Part shown: piece by piece, positions 34,774 to 44,516 of the stretch
Numbering within the stretch: position 1 is the stretch's first letter
Layout: every line of letters starts with the position of its first letter
Translations under genes and position numbers: made by a program
The notes under the pieces: generated by a model
What the model saw: the letters and a program-made list of their open reading frames with translations, nothing else
Databases searched by the model: none
Told to the model about the DNA's origin: nothing
Origin: JAAFHB01 sp963677935
GTDB lineage: Bacteria; Bacteroidota; Bacteroidia; Bacteroidales; Prolixibacteraceae
Assembly: GCA_963677935.2 (NCBI GenBank)
Contig: CAXXEH010000003.1
Coordinates: forward strand, 2,728,001 to 2,792,000
Length of the DNA stretch: 64,000 nt
Direction: 5' to 3'

Positions 34774-36135
34774 TCATCCTCTCCAAACTCTTGGAAATTT
34801 AATCAGATCGGCAATTTTCACTTTCTGACCTGTTTCGATCGACTGCCTTGCGGCAATTCCTACCAGGCTCGACATGATTCCGGCCCTGCTTCCTGCCTTA
34901 CAACCAAGGGGATCGGCAACGGGAGGCAAGAACATCGCGTTTTTCAAACGTTCATCCGATCCGCCATGTCCACCCGCAGGAGCTTTCATCGTCCAGTATT
35001 TGGTAGTCTCGCGGTCTTTAGTCAACCTGAATTCAGTCTCAGGAGCCTCCCATGGTTGCCGTTTATTCAGACGGACATCGAGACGACCGTTTTCGCATGT
35101 AAAACCGATGAATTGTCCTTCATAGGGCATCAGTGTCTGCATGGTATAGGTAAGCTGTGTGCCATTTTCATAGTTCACCTGTACAGAACTGGTATCGTAA
35201 ATATCAATATCATTGTCCCAAACACAACCGTCTCGGTAATAATTATCCACATCTTCGCAGTTACCGTACATATTCATGGCCTCCTTGTCTTTGGTCATAT
35301 CCCAGTAGAACCTGCATTTAGCAGTAAAGGAACAGGTACGACAATTTCGTCCCCTGAAAGGATTATTATGACCGTAAAATGAGAGTTTCCCGACTGCCTG
35401 AACATCAACAGGATCAGCATCAACAAACCAGTTTGCGATGTCGAAGTGATGCGATGCCTTGTGCAACAACAGCGTGCCGGAATAAGCCTTTTTCCCATGC
35501 CATCTCCTGAAATAATCTGCGCCATGCGATGTGTCAAGGTATTCGTTGAAGTCGATGGCAATAATTTTTCCCAATTCACCCGACATCATTATTTTTTTGA
35601 TTTCCATAGAATCAATGGTATGCCGGTCATTAAATCCCACCCGAATTTTGCGGCCGGTCCTGACCTCAGCATCTGCAATGCGCTGACACTGATCGGCTTC
35701 AATAGCGATTGGCTTTTCGGAGATTACATCGCAACCCAATTCCATGGCCCGGATGATGTATTTTTCGTGGAAGCCATCAGTTGTGGTAACGATAACGACG
35801 TCAGGTTTTGTCTCCAGAATCATCAGATCGAAATCTTTGGCTTCATACATTTTCAACTCAACGCCCATCATCAATTTAGCGGCAGCCATTCGTTTTGGGT
35901 TGATGTCACACAGCGCTACAAATTCAACATGATCGCTGTAAGCATCCACTACCGGTTTTCCCCAGGTGGTGATACCACGCGAACCAGTTCCTACAATAGC
36001 GAGTTTTGTCTTGGAGGAGGTAATCCCCCCTTTCTTATTGGTAAACGAATAAAGTGGCAATGCAGAAGTTGCACCAACAATCATTGCACCATCACCAATA
36101 AATTTTCTTCTGTTGAACCTATTTTCTTTTGTCAT
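34774..36135 (-). CDS. Tat-exported Gfo/Idh/MocA protein, possibly GH109-like
   Basis: This 453-residue protein begins with a Tat motif (NRRKFIGDGAM) and then has a complete nucleotide-binding fold: KLAIVGTGSRGITTWGK (about 43-59), DVVIVTTTDGFHEKYI and DVISEKPIAIEADQC with the family's EKP. In the C-terminal domain RNCRTCSFTAKCRF holds three closely spaced Cys residues, followed by more Cys in YGNCEDVDNYYRDGCVWD. Exported family members include GH109 alpha-N-acetylgalactosaminidases, which use bound NAD in a redox-assisted hydrolysis, so a glycosidase role is possible. Similarity to GH109 was not proven here. It follows the DUF6067-like gene by 51 bp. The cytoplasmic paralogue at 11591-12874 lacks both the Tat signal and the Cys cluster. 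Confidence 0.75.
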   Translation of the reverse strand: MTKENRFNRRKFIGDGAMIVGATSALPLYSFTNKKGGITSSKTKLAIVGTGSRGITTWGKPVVDAYSDHVEFVALCDINPKRMAAAKLMMGVELKMYEAKDFDLMILETKPDVVIVTTTDGFHEKYIIRAMELGCDVISEKPIAIEADQCQRIADAEVRTGRKIRVGFNDRHTIDSMEIKKIMMSGELGKIIAIDFNEYLDTSHGADYFRRWHGKKAYSGTLLLHKASHHFDIANWFVDADPVDVQAVGKLSFYGHNNPFRGRNCRTCSFTAKCRFYWDMTKDKEAMNMYGNCEDVDNYYRDGCVWDNDIDIYDTSSVQVNYENGTQLTYTMQTLMPYEGQFIGFTCENGRLDVRLNKRQPWEAPETEFRLTKDRETTKYWTMKAPAGGHGGSDERLKNAMFLPPVADPLGCKAGSRAGIMSSLVGIAARQSIETGQKVKIADLIKFPRVWRG

Positions 36136-36186
36136 AATAATTGTGGATTGTATTTTGTTATAAAATGTTTTTGTATCCTGGTTTAT

Positions 36187-38817
36187 TTAACTATTTTTTC
36201 TCAATAAAATCATAAATCCCTTCTTTGCCGGAATGATCAGTTTATTGAGCGAAACAGGCCCTTGTTCCAACTGATAATCTTTAATTTCAGGTATTAAAAG
36301 ATCATATCCGGATGGATCGATCCCCAATTTTTGCCAATTGATTTCAATGGAGGTCTCCTGATCCTGATCTGTCCAATTGGCAACAGCTATTATAGATTCA
36401 ATCCTGCCTTTGTAAATTGAAGCTTTTATGTTAGCATTGCTGCATTTTATCGGACAATCTGATTCCCAGTAACCCGACATTAATTTGTCTTCGATCTGGT
36501 GGTTATCCCAGAATTTCCATATTTCAGTCGGGGGATTAGGTGTCCATCCGGCGCGGTTTGTTATTCCGTATACCATGCCCCGCCAGGGGTTTCCGCCCCC
36601 TTCAAGCATCTGACCGGTTAGCCCGAATGGTATTCCAGAAACCTCAATCAGCCAATGATCGGGTGACCGGTTGTAATCACGTCCTTCGCCAATCCACACT
36701 AAATCGAAATAGGGTAACAAATCCATGTACAGGTTTAAACAGCTGGCGTATCCTGCCCATTTGTTGAAATGGTTCCAGCTGTGTAAATCCATTCGTCCTT
36801 CGGGGCGGTAATGGTCGATAATTTTTCGTGCCCGACGCAATGTAAAGCGGTCCAGAGCTGAATCGTCGATATAAACGCCATCGATCCCAATATTTTGTAC
36901 CATCCAGTCTATACCGGCAATATAAAAATTGTTCAACCGGCTGTCGGGAGTGGTAATGACAGAAAGATCAGTCTCCCCTTTAAATTTTCCTTCATTTATA
37001 AGATTATACCAGGCAGGAATATAGTTCTCTCGTAAATTTCTGATCAACCATTCATTAGGGCCATTTGGATGTAATGCTTCGGTGCGGCTGGCATTGCCGG
37101 GTCCGGGGAAAATAATTTCACCGTTCAGGCTGTTGAAAGCCCAGAACTCAGGCAGGTTTTTGGTCAGCTCACGGGTGGTATTGTAAAATTTCATCCGGAT
37201 GTTCTCCTTGTGTGCATTAGCTACCAATTGTGTAAGTTCGGTTACATTTGCGTCCAGGTAAGGGTAGTTGATAAATGGATAGATATCTTCAGCATGATGG
37301 ATATTAATCACATTTGCCCCGGCGTTTTTTGCATTTTCGATTTTTACGGAGGTATTGCTGCCCCCACCATGATAATAACGATCGCCATATTTGATTTTTT
37401 TATCAATCACCCTGAATGGAGTAATCAGCAGTTCAAAATAATAATCAAGTATCTCTCCCGGTTTCAATTCGCGGCTTCCGGAATGGGCATTGATCACTAC
37501 ATCGTTATTTTGCTCCCCGACATCAACACCACCTTTCCCCTCATTTCCCCAGGAGGGTGGCATTTTTAACGGGCTAAACTTATAATATATATTGACCAGC
37601 GGCCGGACATAATTGTCTCCTGACCATTTTATCCTCAATCCACCATTCACCGCTCCAACCCAGAGCATATCCTGGTTTTTGGTCACATCCCACTTCCATT
37701 TCAAGTCTGAAGTCCGAAATCCACCTTCCTGTCCTAACCCCATCATGTACCCGGCTTTTTCACCTACAACCGGAATTTCGAGCCTGATATCTTTCACCTT
37801 TAAAGGGACCTTTGCAGTGATCTTCACCCGATAATCGACAAAACCATCAAATTCCATTTGTCCGGTGCATACCAGATCGCAAAGTTCTGATGTATTGACC
37901 ACCTTCCAGGCAACTTTTGATGATGTCTGCTCAGTGAATGTCAATTTGCCGGGAGTCAACCCGACCATTGCGCCATCTTCTTTTTCGATAACAAACCGGA
38001 AAGGATGATCAACAATAGGTTCACCCCTCTCGACCAGCATCTGATTTGAGGCGCCAAAGTACGTGACAATGGAAGCCGGAAGACCATTTTCTGCGATGCT
38101 CAGGGTACGTCCCAAAACATTGATTTTATTTCCTTCAACCTTCACAGGAAGGAAACCTTTGGTTATCTCTTCATTTATTCCTACAGTCGAATTGAGCCAG
38201 TTTAGGCGGGAGAGGCGGGAGCCTTCATTATACCCGTGATTAGGAACACCCACCTTATCAACTTTTAATGAAAGGGGAAGAATGCGTTTTTCCCCATGAA
38301 CAAACACTGAAACAGCACCAACATATTTGCCCTGCTCAATTCCATTTAGGTCGATTCCAATCCAAAGCGATTGAATGCGTCCTGAGGCAATATTAACTTT
38401 CTTTGAAAAGGATTTGCCTTTAAAATCAATTCCACCTTTATTGAAGCATGTCATACGGCTCGCAGGAATCGATTTTCCGCTTTTATCCTTCAGAGCAGCG
38501 AATTTGACCTGAACATCATCAACCTCCTTCTTCAGTGCCCATACACCCAATTGATAAACAAAGAATTCTCCGCCCCTGCCATTGAGTGCAAATTCTTCAG
38601 GGTGGATAGCTTCTCTGATTTTTCCTTCCGGAATAGAATCAAACCATTTAACTGGATACTCGCGAAGTTCAGGAAAAACTAAAAAGGTTTGATTTCCAAA
38701 CAAATGTCCATATCTGGCAAGGGCATCAATTGTAGAAAGATGTTTTCCCGATTCACCCGCAAAGGCTGTCGCGAAAAAGGCCATAAAAACAAACAAGTTT
38801 ATTCCTAAACGTCTCAT
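36187..38817 (-). CDS. Large exported TIM-barrel protein, DUF6067-like
   Basis: The 876-residue product has a signal peptide (about 1-20), two N-terminal beta-rich regions (about 60-490) and a TIM-barrel-like domain (about 500-790). Barrel features include GANVINIHHAEDIYPFINYP, then IGIDGVYIDDSALDRF (about 645) with two adjacent Asp residues at a strand end, MDLHSWNHFNKWAGYASCLN and DLVWIGEGRDYNRSPDHW. This layout fits the uncharacterised glycoside-hydrolase-like group labelled DUF6067. The Asp pair and the GEGRD segment are candidates for catalysis. A short C-terminal beta domain closes the protein. Neighbours are GH29 (4-bp gap upstream) and the exported Gfo/Idh/MocA gene. Substrate is unknown. 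Confidence 0.65.
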   Translation of the reverse strand: MRRLGINLFVFMAFFATAFAGESGKHLSTIDALARYGHLFGNQTFLVFPELREYPVKWFDSIPEGKIREAIHPEEFALNGRGGEFFVYQLGVWALKKEVDDVQVKFAALKDKSGKSIPASRMTCFNKGGIDFKGKSFSKKVNIASGRIQSLWIGIDLNGIEQGKYVGAVSVFVHGEKRILPLSLKVDKVGVPNHGYNEGSRLSRLNWLNSTVGINEEITKGFLPVKVEGNKINVLGRTLSIAENGLPASIVTYFGASNQMLVERGEPIVDHPFRFVIEKEDGAMVGLTPGKLTFTEQTSSKVAWKVVNTSELCDLVCTGQMEFDGFVDYRVKITAKVPLKVKDIRLEIPVVGEKAGYMMGLGQEGGFRTSDLKWKWDVTKNQDMLWVGAVNGGLRIKWSGDNYVRPLVNIYYKFSPLKMPPSWGNEGKGGVDVGEQNNDVVINAHSGSRELKPGEILDYYFELLITPFRVIDKKIKYGDRYYHGGGSNTSVKIENAKNAGANVINIHHAEDIYPFINYPYLDANVTELTQLVANAHKENIRMKFYNTTRELTKNLPEFWAFNSLNGEIIFPGPGNASRTEALHPNGPNEWLIRNLRENYIPAWYNLINEGKFKGETDLSVITTPDSRLNNFYIAGIDWMVQNIGIDGVYIDDSALDRFTLRRARKIIDHYRPEGRMDLHSWNHFNKWAGYASCLNLYMDLLPYFDLVWIGEGRDYNRSPDHWLIEVSGIPFGLTGQMLEGGGNPWRGMVYGITNRAGWTPNPPTEIWKFWDNHQIEDKLMSGYWESDCPIKCSNANIKASIYKGRIESIIAVANWTDQDQETSIEINWQKLGIDPSGYDLLIPEIKDYQLEQGPVSLNKLIIPAKKGFMILLRKNS

Positions 38818-38821
38818 TATT

Positions 38822-40363
38822 TTAATGTTCCATATTAATTCTCAATGTATCTGTTGGCAATTTATATAATCCAATCTCTGACAACGTCGGATTAAGGCGG
38901 GAAGCCTCTATTTTTAATCTGAATTCTTTTGAGCTTACCGGTGAAAATCTCAACAGCCGTTTATATCCGACAGTCGTCCCACCCGTAACCGGCTTCCACT
39001 GTGTACCATCATGGTATTCAAAGGTAAACTTTTCAATCCGTTGTCCAATCCGGATGTTTTCCTGTAAACTTAAAACATCGATTCTTTGGTTTTGCGGAAG
39101 CGAAATGAGAATATATCCGGTTTCTTTTTCTCCCGCAGTTGTCCAGAATGTCAGTTTGTCGTTATCCAGAACTGAGGTTGCACGGATTCCGTCAGAGCTT
39201 AATTTTGCACCCATGGCATAATTCTTAGCAAACGTTTTATCCAAAATTTCTTTCATTCCGATCAACGATTTCACATCGTTTTCACAGATCAAACCACGTT
39301 TATCAGGAGGAATATTCAGTAACAAACCACTATTTCGCCCCACTGAGCTAAAGTATATATCGATCAATGTTTCAGGTGTTTTGACTAGTGAATCATTAGC
39401 GGTATGATAAAACCACCCCGGACGGATAGATACATCGGCTTCGGCTGGATACCAGACCAACCCTTTGGCGCTGGCAATCATACGCCGGCTACCCATAACA
39501 TGTTTAGTCCAATCCTGATTGGGGCTCTTGTTAACATCTGTCTGCGAGTTGGCTGCAATTTCCTCCACATTTTGAGCATCGACAGGCTGAACACTCCATT
39601 GTGTTTCAGGACCGTAACCGCTTTCAGTCCCGATCCAGCGCACATCGGGTCCGGCAATGGCAATCACAGCTCCGGGTTGTAACTTACGGATCAGGCTGTA
39701 AAAAGCATCAACATCGTATACCTGCTTTTTTCCGTTTGGACCTTCACCGCATGCACCATCGAACCAAACCTCCTCAACTTTTCCATAGTTGGTTAGCAGT
39801 TCTGTGAGTTGGTTCATAAAATACTCATTATATTTTGGAGAGTCTCCGTAAAACGGGGAGTTGCGATCCCATGGTGATAAATAGATACCAAACCCCATAC
39901 CCATTTCGTGGCAGGCATCCGAAACTTCCCGGACCACATCGCCTTTGCCCCCCTTCCATAAGCTGTTTTTCACCGAGTGTTCGGTATATTTACTGGGCCA
40001 AAGACAAAATCCATCGTGATGTTTTGCTGTAATAATCACTTGTTTTATGCCGGCATCTTTGCAAACTTTGACCCATTGACGTGCATCAAGCGCTGTAGGA
40101 TTAAATAGTTTCGGATCTTCATCCCCTTTGCCCCATTCTCTGTCGGTGAACGTATTCATCCCAAAATGAAAGAATGCTGTAAACTCAAGTTCCTGCCATT
40201 GTAACTGGCGCTCTGAGGGAGCGACATTCGCTGCCAGACGGATAATCTCCTTTTCCGTGATGCCAGGTTTTATCGTGGTGTTATTATTGCCAATATTGGT
40301 TTTGACTTCATTTGCACAACTGACAATCAGGATAAAACACAAAATACAGATCAGCTTTTCCAT
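38822..40363 (-). CDS. GH29 alpha-L-fucosidase with discoidin domain (copy 1)
   Basis: The 513-residue lipoprotein (lipobox ILIVSC, Cys16) is a GH29 enzyme, a retaining alpha-L-fucosidase. The barrel shows FTAFFHFGMNTFTDREWG, then IITAKHHDGFCLWPSKYT, and KVEEVWFDGACGEGP with nucleophile Asp202. The sugar-binding face continues with WIGTESGYGPETQW. Residues about 375-505 form an F5/8-type (discoidin) module: NDKLTFWTTAGEKETGYILI and QRIEKFTFEYHDG. This is the subfamily B type of architecture, often active on alpha-1,3/1,4 branched fucose. Its paralogue at 44517-45980 has the same domains with moderate identity, so the two copies are old. It lies 12 bp after the GH141-like gene and 4 bp before the DUF6067-like gene. 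Confidence 0.93.
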   Translation of the reverse strand: MEKLICILCFILIVSCANEVKTNIGNNNTTIKPGITEKEIIRLAANVAPSERQLQWQELEFTAFFHFGMNTFTDREWGKGDEDPKLFNPTALDARQWVKVCKDAGIKQVIITAKHHDGFCLWPSKYTEHSVKNSLWKGGKGDVVREVSDACHEMGMGFGIYLSPWDRNSPFYGDSPKYNEYFMNQLTELLTNYGKVEEVWFDGACGEGPNGKKQVYDVDAFYSLIRKLQPGAVIAIAGPDVRWIGTESGYGPETQWSVQPVDAQNVEEIAANSQTDVNKSPNQDWTKHVMGSRRMIASAKGLVWYPAEADVSIRPGWFYHTANDSLVKTPETLIDIYFSSVGRNSGLLLNIPPDKRGLICENDVKSLIGMKEILDKTFAKNYAMGAKLSSDGIRATSVLDNDKLTFWTTAGEKETGYILISLPQNQRIDVLSLQENIRIGQRIEKFTFEYHDGTQWKPVTGGTTVGYKRLLRFSPVSSKEFRLKIEASRLNPTLSEIGLYKLPTDTLRINMEH

Positions 40364-40375
40364 TTAGTTAAGCTT

Positions 40376-42448
40376 TTATAATTTAGTTATAATTTTGGTG
40401 AAAAGATCGTGGTACGTCTGTTCCAGACCAGATTCATCCATCACTTTTTTAGCCTCTTCTGGCCATTCATCATTTTCAACATCCACATTGTCTTTAATCA
40501 CCGTGTATGGTGCGTACATATTGTTCCCTTCAGTAAAGTACAATGCTGTATTGGCATAATTGCTTTCAACAATGCAGTGTCCCTTTAAGCCATAGTTACT
40601 CACTTTGATTAATGACCAGGGAAGATGGTTGAAAACGTTATTCCGGAAAAGGAAATATTCTGCTCCATTGTCAGGATGGATTCCCGCACGGGTAACGCCG
40701 CCAAAATCATAGAGGTAGTTATTACATACAGGGGTAAACTGTTGTTTGGAAACATCTTTTGCGATTTCAGACTGTCTCCCAAGCAGGTAAATTCCCCCTC
40801 CGTCGTGCAGGGTTTGCAGTACATGTCCAATTTTGTTGTATGTTACTGAATTATTGCGCAACGACAAGGATGGTTTTCCTTTTGAACGTTCGATCGTACC
40901 ATTCCACTCTTCCCAGCCCCAGCCCAGGCTGATCCCCGTGTATGGGGCAAATTCGATGTCATTGTGTGTTATATTTATGCCGTGCCCCCAGTAGGCCATA
41001 ATCACCACGCTGGGCTTATGCTCAATCCCGGTCTCGCGGATCAGGTTATTCGAAATTAAAACGTTCTTGCACAACCCTTCCACTTGCTCTGTCCATTTGT
41101 CGTGTCTGTTGTCGATATGATAGGGGCCGAAACCTTCGTTTTCACCGTTCTGTTTCCCAATGTAAACATGCTGGGGATGGCCTACATTAATTGCGACTCC
41201 ACCAATATACTGAAAAACATTTCCTTCGATCCGGCTTGAAACCACATCGTTTTCAAAATTTATGCTCATGGAGCCATTCAGCTTAAAAATATTGCGTTCG
41301 AAAACGATATGATCGGCAGAATTGACTTCAACAACAGCAACAGGCAAAGCCGTAGTCTGGTACAAATCATCGTGCCAGTTTTTTTCTCCATATTTAACGG
41401 TCAGGCAATTTGTTTGGCTGCCACATGCGCCATAACTATCCTCTACCCGCATTAACTGCCACGAGCTATAGGCAAATGTTAAGCCTTCAAACCGAAGGTT
41501 GGAAACATGGGTTTGCAGATCCTTTCCTCTTATTTGGATGAACGACTCAGTTTGAGGGGCAATGACTTTAGCAGTCAGCATATCTTCACCCTCACGTGGC
41601 TGATAATAGAGCGTCTTTGATGATCGGTCAAAGGAAAATTCTCCGGATTCAGTTATAAATTCTTTGGCATTAAATAGTGTGAAATCTGCTTTTACATTAA
41701 GCGCTGTTCCCGATCCCATGGATTGTGAAATCGCACCAAATGGCTGGGCAAACAATAAAGCCTGTTTATCTCCTTTTTCCTCGATGGCTCTGATACAAAG
41801 CCGGCTGGTCGTCCAGGTAGTCTGTGCAAGTATTTCCAAATCTTCAGGGCGGGCAACGGTGGGCATCTCTGACTTATTTACCAGAACTCCGTCAATTTCT
41901 TTTCCTGCAAAATGAGCCCACGGCTCATCTCCTTTTACCGTAAATGTTCCGTAACCTCCTTGTCCCTTCACTTTCTTTTTATATTGAGATAATATGGCCG
42001 GGCGGTCATTGACATAGAGTTGTCGCAGTTTTTCATTTCGGTCAAGTCTGGCCTGCCAAATGCCATTTTCTCCTTTTTGCCAATTGCCTGCTTCAATTCC
42101 TCCGCTTAATACGGGTATTTCTCCTTCATAAGCTTTCCAAACAACCGGATGTCCCTCTTTCCCGGAATCTTCAGGACCGAAAACCAAGGTGTTGCTGATT
42201 GGATAATTACCCCCACGAAGAAATACAGTAATATCGCAAATCCCTTTTTTATTCAGCGCACGGACTTTGGCCTGGGCAGCGGAAATGGTCAGCAGCGGAT
42301 GTTTGACGGAACCGACGGAATGGTCATTCCCGGCAGGTGAAAGATAGATAGCAATTGACTGCGATTTATTTTTTGCGATTTCTCCGGCATGGGCCATAGA
42401 AATGCAAAAAAACAATACAATAAAGCTCATTCGTTTTACTTGATTCAT
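40376..42448 (-). CDS. GH141-like right-handed beta-helix enzyme
   Basis: The protein (690 residues from ATG 42448) has a signal peptide (about 1-21, ending MAHAGE). It opens with IYLSPAGNDHSVGSVKHP and TVFLRGGNYPISNTLVFGPE, then EGEIPVLSGGIEAGNWQK, the arrangement of GH141 proteins, a family with alpha-L-fucosidase and xylanase members. A parallel beta-helix covers about 270-640, with repeated short segments such as VFERNIFKLNGS and ISNNLIRETG. Catalytic residues could not be fixed by eye. The frame extends to a TTG at 42493, but the ATG with a proper signal peptide is better. It lies between GH127 and GH29, which fits a role in removing fucose or opening a pectin-like or xylan-like side chain. 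Confidence 0.72.
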   Translation of the reverse strand: MNQVKRMSFIVLFFCISMAHAGEIAKNKSQSIAIYLSPAGNDHSVGSVKHPLLTISAAQAKVRALNKKGICDITVFLRGGNYPISNTLVFGPEDSGKEGHPVVWKAYEGEIPVLSGGIEAGNWQKGENGIWQARLDRNEKLRQLYVNDRPAILSQYKKKVKGQGGYGTFTVKGDEPWAHFAGKEIDGVLVNKSEMPTVARPEDLEILAQTTWTTSRLCIRAIEEKGDKQALLFAQPFGAISQSMGSGTALNVKADFTLFNAKEFITESGEFSFDRSSKTLYYQPREGEDMLTAKVIAPQTESFIQIRGKDLQTHVSNLRFEGLTFAYSSWQLMRVEDSYGACGSQTNCLTVKYGEKNWHDDLYQTTALPVAVVEVNSADHIVFERNIFKLNGSMSINFENDVVSSRIEGNVFQYIGGVAINVGHPQHVYIGKQNGENEGFGPYHIDNRHDKWTEQVEGLCKNVLISNNLIRETGIEHKPSVVIMAYWGHGINITHNDIEFAPYTGISLGWGWEEWNGTIERSKGKPSLSLRNNSVTYNKIGHVLQTLHDGGGIYLLGRQSEIAKDVSKQQFTPVCNNYLYDFGGVTRAGIHPDNGAEYFLFRNNVFNHLPWSLIKVSNYGLKGHCIVESNYANTALYFTEGNNMYAPYTVIKDNVDVENDEWPEEAKKVMDESGLEQTYHDLFTKIITKL

Positions 42449-42517
42449 TGTTGCAAATATTGATGACAAATATTTTAAAATTTCTAATTTCAATCATTTA
42501 CTAAAAGCGGCTCACCT

Positions 42518-44482
42518 TCAATTCCCCTGGCCTGACAGCAACTCATCTGGTACTGCCAGACGATTATCAGGTAAACGAAAATAAACAGCTTTGCCGGCAG
42601 GATCAGGAAATTCGGTCAGTGTGAGCAATAACTCACCAGACACACCGATGGCAAATCCCTCATTCCCGGCTTTTACAGAACAGGCAACTCCATCCGGGTG
42701 TATTGAATCATCGTTCAATAACTTTAGAGATGCCGGGTCAATCATGATTCCGGTCAGGTCGGCAGCATCTTTTGTTTGAAGTGATTCCTTCTGATCAGGA
42801 TTTAGGCAAAAGACTACCGGACCACGCATCACAGCGACCCGTCCTGATTGCCGTTTACGGCCGAGTACAAGACGAAACGGCATCTGCATTTCAAGAACCA
42901 CCTGATCACCCGGAGCCCATATCCGGTCCAGGGAAAGAAATTTGCCCGATGCTATTGGTTTCTTCCACTGAGTTCCGTTAATAGATGCTGTTGCCAGGTT
43001 ACACCAACCAGGGATGCGAAGTTGAAGTGGAAACCTGGCGGGACTAGCGGGATCAAGGTATATCGAAATTTTACCTGAAGAGGGATAGTTGGTCTCCTGA
43101 CGAATATTCAGCGACACCCCATTATCAAGCGTAACTTTGGCTTCAGAAGGGGTGTAGAGGTTAACTGCCACTCCATGGCCTGACAAATAAAAAACAAACA
43201 TCGGCAACTCGGCGATGATCCGGCGATAATTGTTTGGACAGCAATAATTGTCCCTGTCGAAATATTCGCGGTTTCCTTCCAAAGGTGTAAAGTAACGTAT
43301 CTTTCGTCCATCGGGTGACTGAGCGCCAAACAGCGTGTTGTAAATCATACGTTCAATCACATCCCCATAATACGATTTGCCTTCCATTCGCAGGAATGTG
43401 TCGAAAAGGCGAATTTGATATGCGGTACCGCAGGTTTCACCCAAGCCTCTGCGACCGTCCTGGTCATCCGTCCATATCTCCCATTGACCAACGGCTCCGG
43501 TGATAGACATGCCGTCGCGTGCAGTCATAAAATTGATTGCACGCCGGCCCGGAATCAAAAGCCGCTTATCCGGCAGGAGCGGAAATAATTCAAGTTGGGC
43601 CATACACCTGGCTAAATAGGCATATTCATGTCCCTCGATCAGATTTCGACGTCCGATGACAATCCCCAGATCCCACTCCGGCAATTCACGCTGCCGAACA
43701 CAAAAATCCAGGTATCGCCGGTCACCTGTCTCCCGACAGAGTGCGATAAAGGTTCGTTCCAGGCCAATTACCCCCACATAGGTGGCAATCATATGATCGC
43801 CCCAATCTTTCGGCATCGTTGCCCATCTTTCAATGATATAATCAGCGACCTTTTGGGCTGCTTCCAAAGAACGTTTTTCCTTAAAGTAATGCCAGTCATT
43901 TGTCAGACCCAGAATGATATAACCCAGTTCGTGTACATCCCAGAATCCCCACATACGGGATTCCTTAACCATCATTCCGATGTATCCATCCGGTTCCTGG
44001 AACTTAATAATCTCGCTGATTAAATGATTCTTAAGAGCCAAAACCTGCTCATTTTTCGTATAAGCAGCAAACCTTACAGATGCATCGATAAGTTTACCCA
44101 GTCCGATGTAGCCGTCCTTACGATCTCTTTTCTGAAAGGGTGACAGAAAATCCCTTTCAATATCGAGTGCAAAAAGATTATTCTTTACAGTACTATCTAT
44201 TCGGCGTCCAATTTCTCCGCCAACAGTGATTTGCCTCACATCAAGCGGTCTGAACACGTCAGAAGAGTTTCCGTCCGGCCCTGCCGCTGCGTCGGGGAGA
44301 CCCATCTGAAGTCCGTTTATGGTTCTTTGCGGCGTTGCCCAGGCTGAATGGCCCAAAAGCACTGAGCCTCCACCTAAAAGACTAATCGTCTTTAAAAAAT
44401 TACGCCGCTCAGAATTTAAAACCTGTTCCGATGCGTTCTCTCCTTTTTGATAAGCAGCCGGAATAACCTTTTTGCAATTCAT
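42518..44482 (-). CDS. GH127 beta-L-arabinofuranosidase-like enzyme (Tat)
   Basis: This 654-residue protein carries a Tat-type signal (SERRNFLKTISLLGGGS, about residues 24-40) that is preceded by a longer than usual N-terminus. The GH127 (DUF1680) core is well formed: DGYIGLGKLIDASVRFAAYT, WDVHELGYIILGL, RGLGETCGTAYQIRLFDT with Glu349 and Cys351, and DNYCCPNNYRRI with Cys414-Cys415. These match the catalytic Glu/Cys and zinc-binding Cys residues of the family. The C-terminal beta-sandwich includes LQLRIPGWCNLA. Known GH127 enzymes release beta-L-arabinofuranose, while related families GH142 and GH146 have overlapping substrates, so the exact sugar is inferred. It is 35-70 bp from its GH29 neighbour and about 70 bp before GH141. 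Confidence 0.87.
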   Translation of the reverse strand: MNCKKVIPAAYQKGENASEQVLNSERRNFLKTISLLGGGSVLLGHSAWATPQRTINGLQMGLPDAAAGPDGNSSDVFRPLDVRQITVGGEIGRRIDSTVKNNLFALDIERDFLSPFQKRDRKDGYIGLGKLIDASVRFAAYTKNEQVLALKNHLISEIIKFQEPDGYIGMMVKESRMWGFWDVHELGYIILGLTNDWHYFKEKRSLEAAQKVADYIIERWATMPKDWGDHMIATYVGVIGLERTFIALCRETGDRRYLDFCVRQRELPEWDLGIVIGRRNLIEGHEYAYLARCMAQLELFPLLPDKRLLIPGRRAINFMTARDGMSITGAVGQWEIWTDDQDGRRGLGETCGTAYQIRLFDTFLRMEGKSYYGDVIERMIYNTLFGAQSPDGRKIRYFTPLEGNREYFDRDNYCCPNNYRRIIAELPMFVFYLSGHGVAVNLYTPSEAKVTLDNGVSLNIRQETNYPSSGKISIYLDPASPARFPLQLRIPGWCNLATASINGTQWKKPIASGKFLSLDRIWAPGDQVVLEMQMPFRLVLGRKRQSGRVAVMRGPVVFCLNPDQKESLQTKDAADLTGIMIDPASLKLLNDDSIHPDGVACSVKAGNEGFAIGVSGELLLTLTEFPDPAGKAVYFRLPDNRLAVPDELLSGQGN

Positions 44483-44516
44483 TTAATGATAATAGATTAA
44501 CTCATTTGCTTTAGAC

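Noticed and set aside
35446..36207. 253-codon plus-strand frame opposite the exported Gfo/Idh/MocA gene
   Set aside because: Despite its length it is antisense to a gene with intact Rossmann and EKP motifs, and the translation is rich in His, Asn and Phe without any domain.
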